Source: CAZICM01 sp964537685 (GTDB lineage Bacteria; Myxococcota_A; Polyangia; Polyangiales; Polyangiaceae). From it: 64,000 bases of DNA. The position numbers were made by a program, and so were the translations under genes. Positions 19,101 through 28,278 of the stretch are shown here, one piece after another. Below the pieces are notes generated by a model that worked only from the letters and a program-made list of their open reading frames with translations, was not told the origin of the DNA and did no database searches. The DNA is taken from positions 62,001-126,000 of the forward strand of contig CAZICM010000007.1 of the NCBI GenBank assembly GCA_964537685.1, written 5' to 3'. Numbering within the stretch: position 1 is the first letter of the stretch; every line of letters starts with the position of its first letter.

Positions 19101-19363
19101 TTCTTATCGCCGCCGGGAGCCTCCTCCATATCGGATTCGGTCTTTGCAATGGACGCGGCGGGGGGCGCAGGTTCGGGCGCGTAGGAGGCGCTTTCGCTCG
19201 CCCGATCGGAATACGCCGCGCTCGGTGCTTCAGAGCTCTTTTGGGAAGCGCCGCAACCGCCGAATACAAAGGTCAGAAGCAGGGCCAGCAAGGCGATGCG
19301 GCGCAGTGCCGCGGGTGACAAGGAGCTGGGCTTGTGTGAATGGGGGCGTTGGAGCCTGGGCAT
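16163..19363 (-). CDS. VIT/VWA/TPR/DUF2135 lipoprotein
   Basis: A 1,066-residue envelope protein. A signal peptide ends at lipobox GGC (RIALLALLLTFVFGGC). Domains: acidic low-complexity linker (about 50-100), VIT domain (about 105-240), VWA domain with DTSLS MIDAS at 386-390, helical TPR-like repeats (about 790-920), and a DUF2135-type C-terminus from about residue 945 (DVDLHVLEPTGEECYYSN). VIT plus VWA is the architecture of inter-alpha-trypsin inhibitor heavy chains. A Shine-Dalgarno AGAGGA lies 3 bases before the ATG. The ligand is unknown; adhesion or complex assembly is the likely role. Confidence 0.85.
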   Translation of the reverse strand: MPRLQRPHSHKPSSLSPAALRRIALLALLLTFVFGGCGASQKSSEAPSAAYSDRASESASYAPEPAPPAASIAKTESDMEEAPGGDKKKDEEKGGKESVKTWKRSELVPNTTRLMIGDREQIPLRGMQAKITIDGFRARVVLDCHYKNDTDGTYEGTFQLRLPNEATPFFFAFGQNVLMAAAGPAEPPPFFNQNEVLKMGAQPVQLMNDRASRWTGVKEARMVPNEKAAFAYTETVHRRVDPALMEWSGAGVFSARVFPLMPRKQHRIVIGYDVDLLRAGSEFEYRFDLPDNLPSSVIDLAVAAPQGAGAHTITPALKPISSNGREHYRFEDTKERSIVVRVKSPQGNYLSGSDPKTGTYFAAAVRPEIPAAQAAASSQSAVFMLDTSLSSMPDRFPIWLKMLQTTLEKNRDSIKKFAVLFFNIETSWYQNKFIDNNADEVARLIAHANTLSLEGATDLAQALAEAAKPSWIGQDNTRFDLFLLSDGAPTWGESDLYAISNAIGKGHALFAYQTGLAGTDVGMLNHLARESGGAVFSVVGESEIEKAATAHRSKPWRLVDIKIAGISDVLIAGRPKAIFPGQALLAAGRGTPAAGAEMILTIERDGEKKTVKSSIGKEIASELTPRLYGQIATRQLEDLGDATEGPSKAYAMHFRITGKTCSLLMLESEEDYRRFDIKPEEYAGLIQSRPASAIIDTILSQAASALGDPKVAFMNWLRKMRSAPGVNLALPAPLEQELTSLSTDVFRVAAPRVQPRLREKKDLPPNTIEMLRTHQLDYDVLTEEAQKRIRAGNKDDALRTLSSLVEEQPGDGVLARDVGFSAMEWGMHAQAYHLFRRVAASRPYEPQTYRAMAQSAMAMGNTDLAILYFEVGMNGGWMPRFGEFKQILALDYLRLLRRIHRGELKANLSAYAKNRVDQIASSLRFLGKPDLAIMITWNTDNTDVDLHVLEPTGEECYYSNRETRNGGKITQDVTQGYGPEMYTISGGQKGNYQVRAHYFASDRNRMSARTKVYATIIEGWDTPRERVTEKVVTLELGKQVHEIANVSRSGAQAIAGPDAPRNQIAQ

Positions 19364-19450
19364 AAGTCCTCTTCATCGCAGGCAACGTGCGAGAGGCGAA
19401 AATCCTACAGGCCGTCCGGGAAAATATTAAGGCGCAAAACTTGGGCGGGA

Positions 19451-21235
19451 TTAAATCGCGGCTCTGCGTGAGACATGGAGGATTTCGTCGCCGGCGAGCT
19501 CCAGTATCCGCGGGCAGAACACCAAAACGCGCTCACCGCCCATTAAAAGCGCGGTGAATTGAAGGGAAAGCGTTAGAGCCTGGGCGTGGTTTCCGAGGCC
19601 ATGAGCCGCGCTCAAAAGCTGAGAAATTCCCGAAATGATTTGCGCAGCCTTTTTCTCGGGGGGATCGAGAGGCGGAATGAATTCGTTGTCCAGGCTCAAT
19701 GCCATAGGCTTTAGCGTTTCAGCGCCTTTGCCAAGCGCATTGCGCGCCGCTGAAAGCGCCGTCTCAAAGCCCCCTATTTCGTCGATCAGCCCGACTTTCT
19801 TGGCGTCGGTTCCAATCCAAACACGTCCTTCGGCAATTTTTTCAATTTGGTCCAGGGCTTGTTTTCTTCCATCGGCTACAACTTGAAGAAATCCTTTATA
19901 AATACCATCGATTTCTCGCTCTAGAATGGTTTTTTCATCCTCGCGCAGCGCGCGGGTGGGTTCAATCATGTCGGCGTGGGCGCCGCGCTTTAGGACTTCG
20001 CTGGTAATGCCTAATTTTTCCAGGAAGGGATCGATCACCAACCGGGTTGCAACAACACCGATAGAACCGGTTATTGTTGTGGATTGGGCCACAATGGTCT
20101 TGGCGGCAGCCGCCACATAATATCCGCCGCTGGCCGCGACGTTCGACATATAGGCGATCAATGGTTTTTCAAGAGCTAAACACTGAAGCTCGTGATGAAT
20201 ACGATCGGATGCGAGGGCACTGCCCCCCGGGGAATTAATATGGAGAATAACGGCGCGGATATAGGGATCCATGCGGGCCAGGCGAATGGCCGAAATGATC
20301 TTTTCATCGGTGGCCATACCCAATTCAGCCGTAATTGGGTTTTCTGTCGCAATGGCGCCGTGAATGGGAAGAACCCCGATCACAGGCTTGGGAAATAATC
20401 TGGGCAATTGCAGGCGCCTCTTCGCTCGCAAATAAGCCGCGGCCGGAACGAGAACGGGTTCTTTCTCAGGGGTTTTCAGCGCACCCGGCAGCTCGTCCTC
20501 ATAAGCGGTTTTATCGATTAAACCCGCTGAAACAGCCTCGTTATGAAAATAGGGCGCGTTATCGATGAGCTCGCGCGCCTTTTCATTGGAGATTTTTCTT
20601 CCCTTGGCCAGCGCATCTTCAAAGCGCGCGTAGAGCTCGTCCAAAATAGCGTCGAGCTGTTCGCGCTCCCTTTCGCTCATCAATGTGCGAATTAGAGGTT
20701 CACCCGCGCTTTTGTAAATTCCGCGCGCATACACCTCGGGAACGAGGCCAATTCGATCGAGTGCGCCACGCACATAGCGGGCGGCAATATTAAAACCGAG
20801 CGGGGACAGCGTTGTCTGGGGTGCTGCAATGATGCGATTGGCAGCACTCGCGATCAATAAATCTTTGGTTTCGCCGCCAAAGGGAAGAAACACGATGAGC
20901 TCGCGGCCATTTTGCCTTGCTTTGCCGAGCAGGTTGTGAAGCGAAATGGCCGATGCCATGCCCTGGCGAAAGGAGCGCAGCGATACGATATAACCGGCAA
21001 TCCGGGGATCGGATTCGGCAATTTCAATGACATCTGATAGTGCGGATAGAGACACCGGTTGTTTTCGAAAACGCGATAAAAAAGTGGGCGGCGCGGGGAT
21101 ATCCGTAACAGCGCCGTCGATTTCAATTTCTAAATAGGTGTTCTTGCGCGCGGCCCGTTTCCAGCGGAACCAAAAGAATGGCCAAATAAGAAGGCGCAAT
21201 AAAAAATAAATAAAACGAAAGGGCAATAGCAGCAT
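19451..21235 (-). CDS. sppA: Signal peptide peptidase SppA, long (67K) type
   Basis: A 594-residue inner-membrane Ser/Lys protease that degrades leftover signal peptides. An N-terminal membrane helix (FRFIYFLLRLLIWPFFWF) is followed by two tandem peptidase domains. The catalytic Lys is about K175 in ARGIYKSAGEPL, and the Ser is about S369 in NVAASGGYYVAA; both contexts match the E. coli enzyme, and the 594-residue length suits the duplicated form. It lies 44 bases downstream of uvrA on the same strand, probably by operon proximity rather than shared function. Confidence 0.93.
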   Translation of the reverse strand: MLLLPFRFIYFLLRLLIWPFFWFRWKRAARKNTYLEIEIDGAVTDIPAPPTFLSRFRKQPVSLSALSDVIEIAESDPRIAGYIVSLRSFRQGMASAISLHNLLGKARQNGRELIVFLPFGGETKDLLIASAANRIIAAPQTTLSPLGFNIAARYVRGALDRIGLVPEVYARGIYKSAGEPLIRTLMSEREREQLDAILDELYARFEDALAKGRKISNEKARELIDNAPYFHNEAVSAGLIDKTAYEDELPGALKTPEKEPVLVPAAAYLRAKRRLQLPRLFPKPVIGVLPIHGAIATENPITAELGMATDEKIISAIRLARMDPYIRAVILHINSPGGSALASDRIHHELQCLALEKPLIAYMSNVAASGGYYVAAAAKTIVAQSTTITGSIGVVATRLVIDPFLEKLGITSEVLKRGAHADMIEPTRALREDEKTILEREIDGIYKGFLQVVADGRKQALDQIEKIAEGRVWIGTDAKKVGLIDEIGGFETALSAARNALGKGAETLKPMALSLDNEFIPPLDPPEKKAAQIISGISQLLSAAHGLGNHAQALTLSLQFTALLMGGERVLVFCPRILELAGDEILHVSRRAAI

Positions 21236-21279
21236 GTTGACGGCGCTTGGAGAGATGCTCTCGTATCCTTTGGCGCCTT

Positions 21280-24228
21280 TTACCCCAATCCGCTGTGGGC
21301 CTCCTCAGCTTTCTTTGAGGGCGCGGCGCTTTCGCGTTTCTTGGCTGAACGCCCTGCAAGCAGCGGCGCCAGAAATTGTCCAGTGAATGAGCTTTTTACC
21401 TTGGCAACGTCTTCAGGCGTTCCCTCAGCGACGATCGTGCCTCCCGCCGAACCGCCTTCAGGGCCTAAATCTAAAATCCAGTCCGCGCTTTTAATCACGT
21501 CCAAATTATGCTCAATCACGACGACGGTATTGCCAGCATCCACCAAGCGCTGAAGCACACCGAGAAGCTTTTCTATATCATCGAAATGCAATCCGGTGGT
21601 TGGCTCATCCAATACGTAAAGCGTTTTCCCGGTTTGCACCTTGCAGAGTTCGCGCGAGAGTTTAACGCGCTGCGCTTCGCCGCCGCTGATGGTCGTGGCC
21701 GGCTGGCCGATTTTCATATAGCCGAGCCCTACATCCACGAGGGTTTGGAGAATTCTTTTGAGGGCCGTGTGATGTTCAAAGAGTTTTAGGCATTCGTCGA
21801 CGCTGGTATCGAGAATATCGCTGATATTTTTGCCTTTAAATCGTATCGCGAGGGTCTGCGCGTTGTAGCGTTTTCCATTGCAGATTTCGCAGGGAACGTA
21901 CACATCGGCCAAAAAATGCATTTCCACTTTGACCGAACCGTCGCCGCTGCAAGCTTCGCAGCGGCCGCCTTTGATATTGAAGCTAAATCGTCCCGCTGTG
22001 TAACCGCGCGCCCGGGCGTCGGGAAGCGTAGCGTATATTTCACGAATAATATCGAATGCCTTGGTGTAGGTGCCCGGATTGCTCCGCGGTGTGCGGCCAA
22101 TGGGTTTTTGATCGATGGCAATGACTTTATCGAGAGCTTCCAGGCCCTTGATGGCCCGGTGTGCGCCCACTTTTACCGTGCTTTTATGCAATGCCCTTTC
22201 GAGCGCGGGCAGCAAAATGCCATTCATTAGCGAGCTTTTTCCCGCACCGCTTACGCCTGTAATGGCGGCGAGAACGCCAAGGGGTATTTTGACATCGATA
22301 TTCTTTAGATTGTGCTCCGATGCTCCTAGAATTTGAATGGCGCCCTTGGCTTTGCGCCTTTGGCCAGGCATTGTAATGCTCTTTTTTCCCGATAGATATT
22401 CGCCGGTCACGCTTTGAGGACATTGAAGCAATGCTTCCGGCGTGCCGCTGAAAATGACACGCCCGCCTTGATATCCCGCGCCGGGGCCGAAATCGACGAC
22501 GTGATCGGCCGCGCGTATGGTTTCCTCGTCGTGTTCAACCACGACAACCGTATTGCCTAAATCGCGCAGCCTGCGGAGCGTGGCAATCAATCGCTGGTTG
22601 TCCCGCTGGTGCAATCCAATCGATGGTTCATCCAATACATACATTACACCGCTGAGTTCGCTGCCCAATTGGCTTGCGAGGCGAATACGCTGGGCTTCGC
22701 CGCCGCTGAGGGTGGGGACCGCCCTATCGAGGGTTAGATAATCGAGGCCGACATTGAGCAAGAAGCTTAAGCGGGCTTCGATTTCGGCGAGGACGCGCTC
22801 GGCAATGCGCCTTTGGCTGGCATTGAGCTGCAAGCCGCGGAAAAAATCGCGGGCTGCGCGCACCGTGAGGGCTGTCACTTCCGCAACGCTTTTTTCGCCC
22901 AGAACCACGGCCAAGCTCTCGGGCCGGAGCCGCTTGCCCTCACAGGCATCGCAGCCTTGCTCGCTCATAAATTTTTTGTATTGCTCGCGCATTGCTTCGG
23001 ATGTGGTCTGATGGAAGCGGCGCATTAAGCCTGGGATGACGCCTTCATATTTCATTCCAAAGGTGCCGTGGGATTCGCTGCCTTCTTTTCCCCAGGTGAC
23101 CGATATTTTTTTGCCCTCCATGCCGTATAAAACCAATTCTTGTTTCTTTTTCCCCAAGTCTTTCCAAGGCACGTCCAAATCGACTTCGCATGCCTTTGCA
23201 ACGGCATCCGCAATGCGAAATGTCCAGCCTTCGCCGCGCTCCATGGCGGTCGCCCACGATGCAATGGCGCCGGCGCGAATGGATAGCGATGAATCGGGAA
23301 CAACCAATTCGGGATCGACCTGCAATAAAGAACCCAATCCTCCGCAATTGGGGCAACTGCCGAGCGGGCTATTGAACGAAAAGCTTTGGGGTGTGAGGGC
23401 GGGAAAGCTTTTTCCGCAGCAAGTGCGGGTTTCGCTGAAAATCATCGGGGCGCCTGTTTCAGGCTGGGCGATCATCTCACCTTTGCCTTCTTTCAGGGCT
23501 AATTCGACGCTTTCGGTAATGCGTACACGATCTTCATTACGTATTGTAATCCGATCGATAACCAATCGAAGCGTGTGCTTTTTCTTTTTATCGAGTTTGG
23601 GCGGGTCGTCGAGGCGATAGGTTTCGCCGTCGGCTTCGATGCGGACAAATCCGCGGCCGGCAAGCTCTTCGAAGAGCTCCCGGTATTCGCCCTTGCGGTG
23701 TTCGATGAGAGGAGCGAGAAGCAATAGCTTGGTATTTTCTGGCAATCCAATCAATTCATTAACAATTTGCTCGGGACTTCGGCCTTTAACGGGTTTTTTG
23801 CATTGGGGACAGCGCTGTTCGCCGGTGCGCGCGTAGAGCACGCGAAGGTAGTCGTAGATTTCGGTAATGGTGCCGACGGTGGAGCGGGGATTGCCCGAGG
23901 CGCTTTTCTGTTCAATGGCAATGGTGGGCGACAAGCCGCGGAGATGATCGACGTGGGGGCGCTCTAATTGGCCTAGGAATTGGCGGGCATAGGCCGATAG
24001 GGTTTCCACATAGCGGCGCTGTCCTTCGGCGTAGAGGGTGTCAAATGCGAGGCTGGATTTTCCCGAACCGCTGGGCCCGGTGAACACCACGAGCTTACGC
24101 TTGGGCACTTCAAGGTGATCAATACGAAGGTTGTGCTCGCGCGCGCCGGTAATGTCGATGAAATCCGGCTCGCGGGCAGCAGCGTGAAAATCTACAGGGG
24201 TTTTTGAGGGATTTTGGAGCGTGTTCAT
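21280..24228 (-). CDS. uvrA: Excinuclease ABC subunit A
   Basis: A 982-residue DNA damage-recognition ATPase of nucleotide excision repair. Walker A motifs are TGPSGSGKSSLA (N-terminal) and TGVSGAGKSSLM (C-terminal); both ABC signatures (LSGGEAQRIRLA and ISGGEAQRVKLS) and Walker B (VLDEPS, VLDEPT) are present. Zinc modules include CPQC/CPNCGG and CEACSGDG...CEICNGKRYN. It is a little longer than the usual ~940 because of an N-terminal extension (first ~25 residues) and a Lys/Ala/Ser-rich tail. No obvious SOS box was found near the start. It is 45 bases after the HEAT-repeat gene. Confidence 0.97.
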   Translation of the reverse strand: MNTLQNPSKTPVDFHAAAREPDFIDITGAREHNLRIDHLEVPKRKLVVFTGPSGSGKSSLAFDTLYAEGQRRYVETLSAYARQFLGQLERPHVDHLRGLSPTIAIEQKSASGNPRSTVGTITEIYDYLRVLYARTGEQRCPQCKKPVKGRSPEQIVNELIGLPENTKLLLLAPLIEHRKGEYRELFEELAGRGFVRIEADGETYRLDDPPKLDKKKKHTLRLVIDRITIRNEDRVRITESVELALKEGKGEMIAQPETGAPMIFSETRTCCGKSFPALTPQSFSFNSPLGSCPNCGGLGSLLQVDPELVVPDSSLSIRAGAIASWATAMERGEGWTFRIADAVAKACEVDLDVPWKDLGKKKQELVLYGMEGKKISVTWGKEGSESHGTFGMKYEGVIPGLMRRFHQTTSEAMREQYKKFMSEQGCDACEGKRLRPESLAVVLGEKSVAEVTALTVRAARDFFRGLQLNASQRRIAERVLAEIEARLSFLLNVGLDYLTLDRAVPTLSGGEAQRIRLASQLGSELSGVMYVLDEPSIGLHQRDNQRLIATLRRLRDLGNTVVVVEHDEETIRAADHVVDFGPGAGYQGGRVIFSGTPEALLQCPQSVTGEYLSGKKSITMPGQRRKAKGAIQILGASEHNLKNIDVKIPLGVLAAITGVSGAGKSSLMNGILLPALERALHKSTVKVGAHRAIKGLEALDKVIAIDQKPIGRTPRSNPGTYTKAFDIIREIYATLPDARARGYTAGRFSFNIKGGRCEACSGDGSVKVEMHFLADVYVPCEICNGKRYNAQTLAIRFKGKNISDILDTSVDECLKLFEHHTALKRILQTLVDVGLGYMKIGQPATTISGGEAQRVKLSRELCKVQTGKTLYVLDEPTTGLHFDDIEKLLGVLQRLVDAGNTVVVIEHNLDVIKSADWILDLGPEGGSAGGTIVAEGTPEDVAKVKSSFTGQFLAPLLAGRSAKKRESAAPSKKAEEAHSGLG

Positions 24229-24273
24229 GGCGGCGAGGGGTGGAACCTCTCGCTCAATCGCAGAGATTGCTCC

Positions 24274-25227
24274 TCAATGCAATGGGCTATTTGCAAACCT
24301 CACTGAAAGCCTGTCCAGTGCGCTTAAAAGTGAGGGGGCCGCTCCCTTCTTGGCGGATTCGATGAGGGCGGGCGTGCTTGCGTCGTCCACAACGAGGATC
24401 GCGTTGGTGATGTCGCCGCGCAGATCGCTGTCGTAGGCGATAAACGCTGCCATCAAGGCTTTTGCCGCTGTTTTGCGCACAGCACTTTCTTCACCGCTCA
24501 CCGCGATTACGGGTGTCTTCCACGCCCATGCAGATCCGACATCGCCCAAGCTCTTGATCAAGAGTTTTGCCGTGCTTTCTTCGGGTTTTGAAGCGAGCGC
24601 TGCAGCGAGCGCGGCGGCGATTTTGGTTCTGCGGCAGTCGCCCATGCCTGCCCAGATGGCCTTTTGTTTCGGGCCTTCAGTTTTGGACATGGCGATGAGC
24701 CGGGCCGCAACGCGATCGGTGCCGATTTTTCCAAACGCGGAGGCTGCGGCTTTGATGATGGCGAAGTCGTTTTCAGAACCGCTGAGAATCGCGGCAATTA
24801 CTGGTTCCGCGCGGGGATCGCGCAGCGAACCTACGGCCTCGATCAATCCAATGCGCCAAGCCTTCCATGCGCTGTCCGTAAGATCGCCCCGGGGCGAAGC
24901 ATCGACGGCAATTTCGGCAAGCATCGGAAAGAGTCCTTCCGCGCCGATGGAACGAAGCATGGGCGAGATCGGTGCGAGGCGTCCGCGCTTTTGGGCATCG
25001 AGTTCGGGCAGGCGCTTGCGTAGCTCGGAAACGGCTGCAAATGCCAATGGATGCGCACTTTTCGCGGCTTGAACGTCCGCGGAAAGGGCGTTGCGATCTT
25101 TCAATCCAAGATGTCCGGGAGCGATCAGCACGCCTTCCGCCGCAATCGCTGGTGAGGCGTGAGAAAGAAGCGCGCCGAAGATCAACAGCGCCGAACCGAT
25201 CGCCGCACATGTTTTACGCGTGCTCAT
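24274..25227 (-). CDS. Secreted HEAT-repeat protein coupled to the PAD lipoprotein
   Basis: A 317-residue protein from the ATG at 25227. A Sec signal peptide (TCAAIGSALLIFGALLSHASPAIA) is followed by Ala/Leu-rich helical repeats of HEAT type, e.g. LIEAVGSLRDPRAEPVIAA and AASAFGKIGTDRVAARLIA. These usually form protein-binding solenoids. The start overlaps the stop of the upstream PAD lipoprotein as ATGA, so the two are probably translationally coupled, which suggests the HEAT protein works with it outside the cytoplasm. A GGGAG lies 8-12 bases upstream of the ATG. A longer frame to 25287 exists but lacks a good signal peptide. Confidence 0.78.
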   Translation of the reverse strand: MSTRKTCAAIGSALLIFGALLSHASPAIAAEGVLIAPGHLGLKDRNALSADVQAAKSAHPLAFAAVSELRKRLPELDAQKRGRLAPISPMLRSIGAEGLFPMLAEIAVDASPRGDLTDSAWKAWRIGLIEAVGSLRDPRAEPVIAAILSGSENDFAIIKAAASAFGKIGTDRVAARLIAMSKTEGPKQKAIWAGMGDCRRTKIAAALAAALASKPEESTAKLLIKSLGDVGSAWAWKTPVIAVSGEESAVRKTAAKALMAAFIAYDSDLRGDITNAILVVDDASTPALIESAKKGAAPSLLSALDRLSVRFANSPLH

Positions 25228-27995
25228 AAGCCACTCTCCCACCATTTGGTATTCACGGGAATTGCCCGGGTTGAGTTCGATCCGCAATGCACTTCGCCGT
25301 CGAGCCGGTGATACAAATCCCAGTCTTCAATCCAGCGCACGGTGATGCCGTAGGGCATAAGGGCGTTTTCAAGCTGAACTTTGAAGATGTCCTGGCCGTT
25401 GATCACGGGGCCGTGAGGGTTGGGCGGGCCGAAATCGGTATCGGATAGGTAGACGCCATTGACGGTGCCCGGCTGGTACGCGACGGAGTAGCCCGATGCG
25501 TTGTCAAAGGTGAAAGGCACTTTGACGATTTCCGCGTCGGTTACGCCTGTTTCTTGTTTTAGGGCGTTGATCTGATCGCTGATTTTCGTGGCTGCCCAGG
25601 CGCTCTCGTTCATGACATCGGGGTCCGCGAGGACTTGATTGATGCTGACGGCCGCGGGCTGATTGCCCGTCCAGAACTTGCCGACAAACATCTGCGTGTT
25701 TCCGAAACCGGCCTGTTGCGCCTGTTGAAGCATCGTTACGGCGAGCGTCGGATCGGCGGCGAGCATCGCCCATCCGCGAGGCGTCGAGGCTTTGATAAAC
25801 GAGATGGTTTCGTCGACGTGAGCCACGAGCAGCCACTCGGTGTCGATGTAGAACACGCCTTGAACGGTCTGCGAGGTGATCATCTTGTCGAAGGTTTTGT
25901 CGGGATAGAAGGTCGGCACGCTTCCCCGGAACACTTTGCCCACCGTGTAGAAAACGCCGTTTTTCGTGTAGGGCGGAATGGTTTCGAGGTTGCCGAATGA
26001 GTTGAGCGTGTCCATCCCGTTTGCGTGATTGGGATCGTAGACAGTCGCTCCGGCTACATCGGGTCCGCGCAGGATTGTGTACACCGTGCGGCCCGCGCTG
26101 CGCAGCGTTCCGTTGGTGTAGTTGGCCGAGCGGAAGTTGACGTGAATGACTTTCTGGCCTCCGCCGGGGGCGGGCATCGACATGTAGGCGGTCTCGAAAT
26201 AGTCCTGGTTCCACTGATCGCCCACGGTGAATTGAACGAGGCCGTTGGGTACGCCTGAAGCTGTCACCGCGGCTTGGAGATCTGCGAGAAATGCAGCCGA
26301 TCCAGAGTCGTTGTTGATCTTGCTGGCGTAGGTTGTCGTGGATTCATCCAAGTGGTGCCGGAACATCACGGGGGACAAGCGCATGCGCACGGCATCGCTT
26401 CCGTCGGGGAGCGGACCGTTCGGGCCGGTGCCGGCATCAACGTTGAGTGTGATGTTGACAAAGCCATCCCATACGGCTGTGTCGCGAACGATGGTTTTGC
26501 CTTCGATGGCGAGCTCGACGCCGCTCTGAAGATCGGCCGCGCTGAGCTGATCGGTTGCAGGATTGAAGACGGTGAAATTCCCCGAAACGTTTTTGAATAA
26601 GCGCACATAGGTGCTCGCGGGCGCGCTGACGCTGACGGTCCCCTTCGCATCGGGAGGCGCATCGGGCCATGGAACGGTCTTGAGCCGCGCAAGGTCGGCG
26701 AGGTCGTTCGCGCCGTTGATCACCGTGTCGGCGGCGTCGTTACACGCCGCGAGCTGAGCATCGGTTTGGCCGGCCGTAGGGCAGGTTTTTTGATCGTCGT
26801 CGATGTTGGCGAGGAAGATCGCGCCGTGGCTTTGATCCCATGTGTCCTCGTTGGCGTCTTCCGTGGGATCGGCGAGATCGATTGCGCCGTTGCGATTTAC
26901 ATCGGCGCGCAGGTCGATGATCGGCGTGTTGCCTTGGCACGCAGGCGTTTGCCCATCGCAGTTTTCGTCTTGAGGCGTCGCGCAGTCTTCAGCGCCGGGC
27001 GTGACTTCACCCATGCAGGCTCCAAAAGCCGTTCCAAGCGCGTTGCAGGTCTGCGTTCCGCCGAGGCAAATGCCAACCCCCTGGGTTCCAGGAGGCCCTG
27101 AATAACAAGCCTGCGCGCTGCCTGGCACGCAAACACATCCCGCGCCGCTTTCATTGATCTGGCCATCGCAGTCGTCATCGCCTGCGGTGGCGCATGTTTC
27201 CGTGGCGGGAAGGACTTCGCCCATACATGGGCCGAAAGATGTGCCATCGGCATTGCATTGAACGATACCCGCGGCACACAAGCCAACGCCCTGCGTTCCA
27301 GCGGGTCCGGTGTAACAAGTCTGGGTGCTGCCAGGCACACAAATACAGCCGGCGCCCTCTTCGTTGATTAGCCCGTCGCAGTCTTCATCCGCGATGGCCA
27401 TGCATGTTTCCGGTGAAGGAACGACTTCACCCGCGCAGGGGCCAAAACCCTTTCCATCGGGATTGCAGACCTGCTGTCCGCCCTTGCAAACACCGACATT
27501 CTGCGTGCCGGGCGGGCCGGAATAACAAGACTGAATCTCTCCGGGAACGCAATTGCATCCCGCGCCGTCTTCGTTGGTCTGGCCGTCGCAATCATCATCG
27601 CCGGGCGTGTCGCAGCTCTCAGCCACGGGAACGATTTCGCCTTCACAAGGCCCCCAAGCACTCCCGTCCGCATTGCACACGGCGATGCCGGCAATGCACA
27701 CACCCACGCCTTGGGTTCCATCGGGCCCTGAATAACAAACCTGGGTTGTTCCAGGCTCGCACACACTGCCGCCGCCTCCGCCGCCTCCAGTATTCGAGCC
27801 TCCCCCCGTATTGGAGCCCCCTCCGGTATTCGAGCCTCCTCCAGTGTTCGAACCGCCTCCGGTGTTCGAGCCGCCGGAACTGCTTCCCGTTCCGCCGACA
27901 TCGCCGACATCACCTCCCCCTCCACAAGAGGCCGCGCCTGCACAGGCAGCAGCGAGTACCGCGAACTGTAGCCATTTACGCCGTCGTCTCTTCAT
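25224..27995 (-). CDS. Lipoprotein: MopE-like Cys repeats fused to a protein-arginine deiminase
   Basis: A 923-residue protein. The signal peptide ends at lipobox AASC. Residues about 25-75 are a Gly/Ser/Asn linker with GGGSNT repeats. Residues about 77-355 hold four Cys-rich units with DDDCDGQ-type metal-binding motifs (MopE-like). From about 358 (DLRADVNRNGAIDL, a calcium-loop-like stretch) to the end it is a PAD domain. All four catalytic residues known from vertebrate PADs align: D598 (WNQDYFE), H726 and D728 (VAHVDETISF) and C904 (GEVHCGSN), with spacing close to PAD4. PADs convert peptidyl-arginine to citrulline and are calcium-dependent. The gene is coupled by ATGA to the HEAT-repeat gene. 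Confidence 0.88.
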   Translation of the reverse strand: MKRRRRKWLQFAVLAAACAGAASCGGGGDVGDVGGTGSSSGGSNTGGGSNTGGGSNTGGGSNTGGGSNTGGGGGGGSVCEPGTTQVCYSGPDGTQGVGVCIAGIAVCNADGSAWGPCEGEIVPVAESCDTPGDDDCDGQTNEDGAGCNCVPGEIQSCYSGPPGTQNVGVCKGGQQVCNPDGKGFGPCAGEVVPSPETCMAIADEDCDGLINEEGAGCICVPGSTQTCYTGPAGTQGVGLCAAGIVQCNADGTSFGPCMGEVLPATETCATAGDDDCDGQINESGAGCVCVPGSAQACYSGPPGTQGVGICLGGTQTCNALGTAFGACMGEVTPGAEDCATPQDENCDGQTPACQGNTPIIDLRADVNRNGAIDLADPTEDANEDTWDQSHGAIFLANIDDDQKTCPTAGQTDAQLAACNDAADTVINGANDLADLARLKTVPWPDAPPDAKGTVSVSAPASTYVRLFKNVSGNFTVFNPATDQLSAADLQSGVELAIEGKTIVRDTAVWDGFVNITLNVDAGTGPNGPLPDGSDAVRMRLSPVMFRHHLDESTTTYASKINNDSGSAAFLADLQAAVTASGVPNGLVQFTVGDQWNQDYFETAYMSMPAPGGGQKVIHVNFRSANYTNGTLRSAGRTVYTILRGPDVAGATVYDPNHANGMDTLNSFGNLETIPPYTKNGVFYTVGKVFRGSVPTFYPDKTFDKMITSQTVQGVFYIDTEWLLVAHVDETISFIKASTPRGWAMLAADPTLAVTMLQQAQQAGFGNTQMFVGKFWTGNQPAAVSINQVLADPDVMNESAWAATKISDQINALKQETGVTDAEIVKVPFTFDNASGYSVAYQPGTVNGVYLSDTDFGPPNPHGPVINGQDIFKVQLENALMPYGITVRWIEDWDLYHRLDGEVHCGSNSTRAIPVNTKWWESGL
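27784..27873 (-). repeat. Five 18-bp tandem repeats encoding GGGSNT linkers
   Basis: Five near-identical 18-base units encode (G/S)GGSNT in the linker between the lipid anchor and first MopE-like unit of the PAD lipoprotein. In-frame units like this can change copy number by slippage, which would change the length of the surface tether. Confidence 0.85.
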
Positions 27996-28278
27996 TCCAG
28001 AAGCCCTTCAGCAAGGATATTCACCGACATGAACCGGCACGCGAGCCCGCAGCCGGCGGCTCAAGTCGGCGTAGCCGAATCCTAAACGAGTTGTCCGCTT
28101 CAATTCCATGGCGACAAGCTGAAAAGCTCGCCCGGTTGGAACGCGCGCAACTCACAGCGCGAAGCTTGCAAGGTGTGCGGATTGGGGGCGAAGATGCCCG
28201 GTCAACGGCTTGCGGGCCGTACAATTCGCGCTTCGCCCAACATCCCGCAGATCGCGAACACCACCTTGGAGAATGCCG
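27996..28278. other. Divergent intergenic region, PAD lipoprotein and OPT transporter
   Basis: A 283-base gap that should contain promoters for both divergent genes. TACAAT near 28219 resembles a -10 box for the OPT gene, but no matching -35 box is evident. No RNA gene or repeat was seen. Confidence 0.4.
28268..28272 (+). promoter_or_regulatory. Shine-Dalgarno that fixes the OPT transporter start
   Basis: GGAGA ends 6 bases before the ATG at 28279. Another in-frame ATG at 28273 touches the motif and is too close to be the main start. Confidence 0.7.

Noticed and set aside
24229..24273. LexA/SOS operator for uvrA
   Set aside because: No CTGT...ACAG or GAAC...GTTC pair is visible between the HEAT gene and the uvrA start.
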